A stretch of 64,000 nucleotides of DNA, from assembly GCA_030142905.1 (NCBI GenBank), contig JASJOG010000033.1:2143814-2207813 (forward strand), given 5' to 3'. Source of the stretch: Heliopora coerulea. Lineage: Eukaryota; Cnidaria; Anthozoa; Scleralcyonacea; Helioporidae. Both the position numbers and the translations under genes were made by a program. This document shows, piece by piece, positions 58,301 to 64,000 of this stretch. The notes beneath the pieces are model-generated. The model was not told the origin of the DNA. It ran no database searches and worked only from the letters and a program-made list of their open reading frames with translations. Every line of letters begins with the position of its first letter. Within the stretch, counting starts at the first letter, position 1.

Positions 58301-61300
58301 ATGTTTATCAACCACTTGTTAGAAATACTAAGAACTATTAAGGTCTGCTTGAATTGATTTTTCCTGAAACCTGCCTGTTGAGAAGTATGTTATTGGCTTC
58401 TAGATATTTAAACAATTGTTTAGAGACAAGTTTTTCAAAAACCTTAGTCATTGTTGAGAGAACAGAAATAGGCCTATAATTGTTACAATCTGCTTTATCA
58501 CCAAATACATACGAGTGAAATAAGTGCAACTTTTAAATCGTCAGGCAAAATACCTGTTAAAATCGACTAATCGAAAATTGCTGCAAAAGATGGTGCCATA
58601 ATGTCATTTGAATCTCTTAACAGCTTAGGAGGAATTTTATCATACCCTGCTGCCTCGCAAGTCCGCTTGGTTGAAACAAGACAGCCGCCTGTGGCAACCA
58701 ACCAGATAATTCACGACATCACCTGTCAGAATTCTTTGATAAACACCTTATAATATCAACTACTTATGTATGCTATCCATCTGCTCTTTCATCCATGACC
58801 AGATTTAAAAAATCACCTCAAAGCTGCTTAGCGACAGGTCATATTAAAGGCTGTTTTCCAGTAGGCATATTCGCCTAGAGGAAAATTTAACAATTTTTAA
58901 CAGTAAACTGCCTTCTCGTAAATTACGAAGACTTTCCGAACGAATTGTCGGTATGACGTCACTACATCAACTGCGTGCAGAATAGCCTCACCCGTCGGCC
59001 TCCACGCTGGCTTCAAAATACAGTTTGCAGGTATCGTTCTAGTCTTTTTAGAGTTCTATGAGCCAAAATGGCCGCCCATGAAGGGAAATTTTGAACGTCA
59101 GTTTCAGTCCTCTTCGCGGTCTTGTATGTCAGTTCCAGTCCTTTCCACGACTTTAATCTTTAATTTTTGTTTGGTTCAGCTTCGAAAACATTCCCAACCA
59201 TAGAAAAAGTGTTTAGACGAAATACTACCGGACCATATTTTACATAATCGAGTATTTAAAAGGTTTCATTATTGCCGTGTGGCCTAAAAAGTGTATTAAA
59301 TTGTCTGAAGATGGTAAACTAACGGTAAAAAAGGACTTGTGCGTAGTAGTTTCAAGTAATTTTTTGAGACCGTTTTATCAGGTTTTTCGTATGTTTGGTA
59401 ATTTATTTTCGTGAAAATATATAACTTGTAACTCGATTTGACTTTCTGGAAATATATTTAAAATTCTTAAACTTATTTCTATATTTTAAAGACATGTTTT
59501 GTGTGTATTTTCAAAGAAAACTCGTCAGAAAATGTAAAAAGTCGCGCGGGAGACTAAAACTGACGTCGAAAATTGGCCTCCATGGGCGGTCATCTTAGCT
59601 TCACTTTTCATTGGCCAGTTAGCATTCCAGATATGGAAATTGAGTTCACTGCATTTAGCTAAATGCCCCATCAAGTTAATATATGATCTCTGTGGTTATC
59701 CCCTAGGCCACCACGCGTAGCGCGGTGCCACGGTACTAGTCCTTACGTACCCGGGATCCATTTACTCGGGAGATGACCAGGTCGCTTAACATTTGCATGT
59801 CTATTTGACAAATATAAAATTGCTTGAGTGTCTCTGTACTTGGAGAGAAAATTAGGCCCGTCCAACCAAAGTGTGTGTACAGGATATAAATCGAATCCGG
59901 ACTAACCCGACCGCGTTGGAAAGTGATTGGCTGCTCTTCCAGCTCAAATTTTTCAAACTTACCGAGTTGATATGGCAAAGTTGTTTCAACTTTTTAAAAA
60001 TTTTATTTCGCTTTCGAGTGGTTTACGAACACAATCGGACAGACAAAAAGGAGTTTATATCGAGTGACGAGTTTCGATTGTTTCGCGGTTTTAGCGCCAT
60101 CGTCTCTGCAGCTATCTTTTAATAGATCAGGAGGAATGACTAATGAAAATATACATAGAATTAAATGTGTTGTACAAACTTACATAATGGTTCTTCAGCT
60201 CACAGCAACAAAGCTTTAAGTTAATGTACTCTTTTTCATCTAGTTCGACCACTGTCCTTCGATAGTCCATCTACATGCAAAGAAAATAATTATTGGTTCA
60301 GAAGAAAACTGTCCAGCGAATTGTGAGCAGGAATTGTGTCCTTGAGACAACATTGTAAACATTAGAATGAACAATCATATCCAATAATCGTTCCGTGTAA
60401 CTGGGTCCTTAACTGTAAGTGTAAGTGCTAAGGTTTCTTTCACGCGATTAAACAGACGTTTCAAACACGAGGGGACAAACTCTCGTTTGGCTGTATGAAA
60501 TATGTCTAACATTTTGGAAAGCGATTGGAGAGAAATGCAACTGGTCTCTACCTTCGCCAATATTTGCAACAAGCTTTTCGCATCGGCAAACCCTCATTTG
60601 ACGTGTGAAGGTTTATCAAACAAACAAAATAGTATCGGCCGAAGAAATGCCGAAACACGTTTCATGCCATAAAAGAAACTTCAAATAATCTTAGTACACG
60701 AGACATATCGATGCCTGTATACAGGGACAACAGCGCGTCTTTACTTCTCGGTTATTTGAAAATGGCATCACAAGTAAGAGCACAATGACACCAGTACAAG
60801 CAGTTCTGTATGCGTGCAGCTCGATTGAATTTCCATTTGTGCTTAGGTCTCCGCAAGCATGCAAAGATATATGAAATACTAGTAAATACTATTTGAGTAC
60901 ATACCACGTGAGGATATTTGACGACCTTCGACACTACTTTTCCGCGGGTAATAAAATACCTAAAGCATAATAAACACGGCTTAAGAAGTCCTACAACCAC
61001 TCTCTAATACGTCTTAACCAAAATTGTTTAACAATTTCAATTAGCCTTTAATATTGGAAATTAACAAATACGTGTTATTAACTTCATAAAAACTGTTACG
61101 TTTTTTGATAATTGTTAGTCAAATGGGCTAGAGTGCAGTTTAGTGGACGCTTACAAACCGCTGACCTTTTAGGGTAAGGACTAGAGTTACATTTAGAGTT
61201 ACATTTAGGGTTACGGTTTGGACTACCGTAACCCTAAACTTACTCCTAAACCAATAGGGGTGCGGCCTTGTTTTCGTGCTTGTGATTCCAGAGCATCTTT

Positions 61301-63868
61301 GCTCCCATATAAGGTGAGGTGGGTTACTTAAGTTGAACACGAGTATCTAAACTGCAGGCGATTATGAATATGGTTTATTACGGATCCTTGTTCCTGCGCA
61401 TACTTGTAAGAGGACTAGCATCAAGCATATAAAATAGCCGTTATATGGAATAACATGACATTTAAAATATTGTCGAATAAATATTGTCAAATAAAATAAA
61501 TATGTTACCACGTACCTTGATATTTGATCCAAAAATGATACAGCCTCAGCTTCGATGCGAGTTACTTCCCCGAGGATATCTTCCTACATTGAATGGCCAA
61601 GAAATGTAATTTGATACTTGACACTTCAAATACGTTTTCGTTACTTAACTACTTTAACCCCTCGCAATGTAGCCTGCGAAGCAGGCGCTCTTAGTAGAGG
61701 CGGAGCCTCACAAATCCGGCCTCCACCATCTTTAAAGCAAGCGTTTGGACTTTCAAAAAGTTAAGTCGGTCACGTTCACGTTGCCTTTGGACGACGTTTG
61801 GACTCCGTTCAGATTTTTTTTAAGAGCTGGATTGTTTGTGACCACCTCACAGGTTTGGACCGCATTTGGACTTTTTAAAAGAGCTGAATTGGTTGTGTAC
61901 TCGTTACCGGTTTGGACTGCGTTTGGACTTTTAAAAGAGCTTTTCAAGCCTCAGATTACCTCTCAGTGTTTTAAAATTCTAAACATCCCAGCGCTCATTG
62001 CTTTCCACTAACTTTAGATGACGACTTCACCAAGGAAAGCTGTCTCTTTCAAGTGCAAGACAAAACCACCTGCATTTACATTTGATCGACACCAATTTCA
62101 CCCTTTCTCTGGCCACCTCAAACAAGTGAACTCAATTCAAGCCCTGGTCCAGGCCGACTTTATTCACATCGCTGGAATTTCAGCCCCTTTTCAGTGCAAA
62201 TCCCGTCCGAGTTCGGTGTCGTGAGCGCATCTGAAGTGCGGCTGCAAAGACCTGACTCTAGAGTAAATGTTATTGCCTATATTTTTACAAATGCCTGTGC
62301 TTTACTAATTTCGGAGTAGGCAATTCATCCAAGTCTTTAAGTAAAACCTGCTCGATATGTTAACTACCAAGCTTGCAGGGGAGATGTAGAATCCTCGACA
62401 TATGGCGATACTAGGAATATGGAGAATGACCACGGCCAGGTTATTTAGTTACCTAACCTTTGGATGACTGGGGCACTGCTCCAGCCATTGAGCGACACGA
62501 GTCTTTTTAACAAGCCTAAATTATGAAATAATAAGAGTCTCAGAAACGCTGGCCATTTAGGGTAATGATCTTGAAATATGACCTAATAACTTTTGTCATA
62601 TATCAGGGGAAGATCTCACGTCACACGTTTAATCTATTATATTGTTGCACGTGTACTTCTCGTCAAACCGACAGCCTGTTAACATATCCCAGCTACAGAC
62701 TTGGTTTTATCACTGTCTTTCACCGCGTTTTTATTAAATTAATACCATGATGACCTCCGATTCTATTGTTCTCAAGGCTAGATTTAATCTAAATTCCCAC
62801 ATCAGCATGCATACTTTTACTAATTTTCCCTTATTAGCATACATGAGCGAACATCAAATAATGCTTTTAAATTTAAGCATTGAACAACTCATTTCATACA
62901 AGTGCTGGTACTCACAGATTGCGCGAAGTATCGCCACATGTAAACATTAACAAATGGTTAAACAAAGAAGGCTAGAAGAGTTTAAAACATATTTATTGAC
63001 TAACGTTTCGTCGCTGAACTCCACTCTGATGATGTTGCTTGTGGGGACGAAACGTTAGTCAATAAATGTTTTAAACTCTTCTAACCTTCTTTGTTTAACC
63101 ATTTGTTAATGTTTACACATGGCGATACTTCGCACACTTTGTTGGACATTGCGATTTATATTAAAGTTACGATTTGCGCCTGGACAATCACTCGTAGACA
63201 TGCTGGTATCCACCATGAACAATACTAACCTCCCAAAAAGAACTTCAAATAATATCAAATAAATTTCGTCGGTCATCATGGTATTACAAACTAATACCAT
63301 GAGATGTGGGGAAACGAGTGATTAAATGTCTCCTCAAGCCTCGGGAGGTTTGTGAAAGTCCCTCGGGCTAACACCCTCGGCACTTCCGCAAACCTCCCTC
63401 GGCTTTCGGGATATTTAATCACTAATTTCCCTCATGTCATGGTGTTACTTACAACTGTCGAGTGCTAAAATACCGTAATCATTGGATCAGTTGAGAGGCC
63501 TGTCCTAAATATGCAAAGTGTAGAGGCCTGTCAGGGAGATTATGAGTGATTTCCAACTTCTTCCAGTATATTTGTTTGCTACGACGTACTGTAGCGCTAG
63601 CACAGACAGCACCATTAGGATCATATCGATGGTCTGTTAGATAGATTGCTTGCTAATAGCTCACTAGTGCGACAGTTTTAGCCGGAAATTTCTTCACTTC
63701 ACTCCTTTTGAATCAAGATTTTGCGGGTAAAGAAATAGCTTTTACAAATAAGATGGGATATTATGTAAGCCAATATCTTAATGATATTTAGTGGTATACC
63801 TGGATTGAAACTCCAAAATTATTGCCATCTTCTATGCGCGGGATCAGTAGTTGGATCCAAGTTTTGAC
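55282..63868 (-). CDS. PSME3: PSME3, proteasome activator PA28-gamma (C-terminal half)
   Basis: Five coding exons, in transcript order: 63868-63800, 61583-61516, 60959-60905, 60270-60184 and 55362-55282. They sum to 360 nt: 119 residues plus stop, in one continuous frame. PA28-gamma forms a nuclear heptamer that caps the 20S proteasome and promotes ubiquitin-independent turnover. Visible family sequence: VKTWIQLLIPRIEDGNNFGV, VTRIEAEAVSFLDQISR, YFITRGKVVSKVVKYPHV, DYRRTVVELDEKEYINLKL, then LHDSITKNMEKIKKPRSSN and a C-terminal Tyr (SLY) expected to dock on the proteasome alpha ring. The activation-loop segment is IPRIEDGNNFGV. The N-terminal half lies past the right edge. One oddity: MDYRR occurs where EDYRR is usual, at a splice junction. 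Confidence 0.96.
55792..56324. mobile_element. hAT-type non-autonomous element, CAGTGAAC family, copy B
   Basis: Ends cactgaactgtattatagct and the inverse ...aattataatacagttcagtg. Flanking 8-mers ggggcaaa and ggcgcaaa match at 7 of 8. Inner inverted words ccaaaaatggcggacatgga and the reverse. In the last PSME3 intron. Confidence 0.82.
57290..58650 (-). pseudogene. Truncated non-LTR retrotransposon reverse transcriptase
   Basis: The minus strand reads, in order and in shifting frames: GYDKIPPKLL near 58640, YRPISVLSTMTKVFEKLVS, YLNGVIFLDIKKSFDSIDHN (RT motif A region), YGVPEGSTLGLLLF (motif B region), KYKTECMAIGFRQKL, ALILPHFDYYSLVWDNCS and RITTGRSYEVRS. These are reverse-transcriptase landmarks of CR1/L2-like LINEs. 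Several stops, no recognisable YADD box, and no endonuclease domain: a dead, 5'-truncated copy. Confidence 0.85.
57440..57587. mobile_element. Long near-perfect hairpin inserted in the LINE
   Basis: 64-base arms (57440-57503, 57524-57587) with a 20-base loop. The surrounding insertion (57411-57592) is bracketed by tatcctag (57403-57410 and 57593-57600), an 8-bp duplication splitting the LINE frame between AARI and RITTG. The minus-strand loop reads ctgaagattactaaagcct, running into the arm cgaaacg. Confidence 0.88.
60184..60270 (-). CDS. PSME3: PSME3 exon with DYRRTVVELDEKEYI
   Basis: Acceptor catgtag, donor gtaagt, phase 0. Encodes MDYRRTVVELDEKEYINLKL then CCCELKNHY. The leading ATG is an internal codon. 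Confidence 0.95.
60905..60959 (-). CDS. PSME3: PSME3 exon with YFITRGKVVSKVVKYPHV
   Basis: Acceptor ctttag (phase 2 join completes Arg), donor gtatgt (phase 0). Confidence 0.94.
61516..61583 (-). CDS. PSME3: PSME3 exon with EDILGEVTRIEAEAVSFLDQ
   Basis: Acceptor atgtag, donor gtacgt; phases 0 and 2. A helical segment of the PA28 four-helix bundle. Confidence 0.95.
62742..63448. mobile_element. Two-unit MITE-like repeat, copy 2, with hairpin insertion
   Basis: Matches 17844-18247 from ataccatgatgacctcc to tcatgtcatggtgtta, but is split by about 290 bp that includes a long hairpin (62923-63133). In a PSME3 intron. Confidence 0.85.
62923..63133. mobile_element. Long hairpin element with hammerhead-like loop
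   Basis: Arms of about 90 bases pair cgaagtatcgccacatgtaa...gactaacgtttcgtc with its inverse. The loop on the plus strand holds ctgatga (63026-63032), and the right arm starts gacgaaacgtt (63046 on), the order found in hammerhead cores. Same design as the hairpin at 57440-57587. Confidence 0.82.
63800..63868 (-). CDS. PSME3: PSME3 exon with VKTWIQLLIPRIEDGNNFGV
   Basis: Acceptor gttcag, donor gtatac; phase 0 at both ends; ends SIQ. Upstream exons are outside the window; 63869-64000 looks intronic. Confidence 0.96.
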
Positions 63869-64000
63869 CTGAACAAAGAATGCAAACCTAACTTTACTAG
63901 CCAGAAAACCATTAAACTCTTTTTGGGCGTACACCTTGGAAAACGTTGTGGCGGAACATTGCTCAGTGTGTTCAGATCTTTGCTGGCGACCACATGCCTA

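Larger units (their letters stand above)
56711..59056. mobile_element. Inner inverted-repeat element within copy C
   Basis: gaactctaaaaagactggaa at the left is inverted at the right (ctagtctttttagagttc). Long subterminal inverted arms follow, e.g. gaggctattctgcacgcagt at about 57020 and its inverse at about 58970. No transposase seen; the centre is occupied by a LINE fragment. Confidence 0.75.
56636..59651. mobile_element. hAT-type element copy C, carrying nested insertions
   Basis: Starts cagtgaactcaatttccata and ends with the inverse tatggaaattgagttcactg. Perfect 8-bp target duplication catttagc (56628-56635 and 59652-59659). The right 600 bp match copy A; the left part is interrupted at about 56711 by another element. 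Confidence 0.9.

Noticed and set aside
60375..60600. Minus-strand open frame of about 70 codons inside a PSME3 intron
   Set aside because: The composition looks protein-like, but it is not needed for the PSME3 frame, includes its own stop, and matches no family I recognise. A poison or alternative terminal exon remains possible.
63869..64000. A further upstream PSME3 exon at the right edge
   Set aside because: The translated frames do not show the expected segment preceding VKTW, so the stretch was left as intron.

Overview
This window is eukaryotic nuclear DNA: AT-rich, intron-rich and dense in transposon remnants. The reconstructed proteins are strongly animal-like. Exon structure, protein divergence and the large stock of short DNA transposons point to an invertebrate, most likely an anthozoan cnidarian such as a coral or sea anemone. 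That placement is inference; the gene identifications rest on translated exons whose splice sites and phases agree.

Four genes were rebuilt. (1) LRRC45, minus strand: only the first coding exon (21-221) lies inside the left edge. (2) A polypeptide N-acetylgalactosaminyltransferase (GALNT family), plus strand, ending at 19601. It has one complete set of catalytic and lectin exons but two alternative first exons, at 1882-2288 and 5440-5834. Each encodes its own membrane anchor and stem, and both end in the same splice phase. (3) BBS5, plus strand, 25145-46806: 16 coding exons giving 341 residues with a complete frame. (4) PSME3 (proteasome activator PA28-gamma), minus strand: the last five coding exons lie between 63868 and 55282; the 5' half is beyond the right edge. 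LRRC45 and the GALNT gene are head to head. BBS5 and PSME3 converge on an 8.5 kb intergenic stretch.

The rest is introns and intergenic DNA filled with repeats: a degenerate Tc1/mariner element with inner and outer terminal repeats (41752-43338); several hAT-type non-autonomous elements with 8-bp target duplications (679-1125, 34536-35236, 48993-49410, 55792-56324, 56636-59651); a four-level nest of elements inside the last PSME3 intron that includes a broken non-LTR reverse transcriptase; tRNA-like SINEs; long perfect hairpins; and microsatellites, including about 400 bases of almost pure pyrimidine in a BBS5 intron.

The genes do not form an operon. They act in separate processes: centrosome linker (LRRC45), mucin-type O-glycosylation in the Golgi (GALNT), ciliary BBSome (BBS5) and nuclear proteasome regulation (PSME3). 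The most notable observations are the two alternative GALNT N-termini, a recurring roughly 50-base motif dispersed through the noncoding DNA, a protein-like segment conserved inside the hAT-type elements, and two hairpin elements whose loops resemble hammerhead-ribozyme cores.
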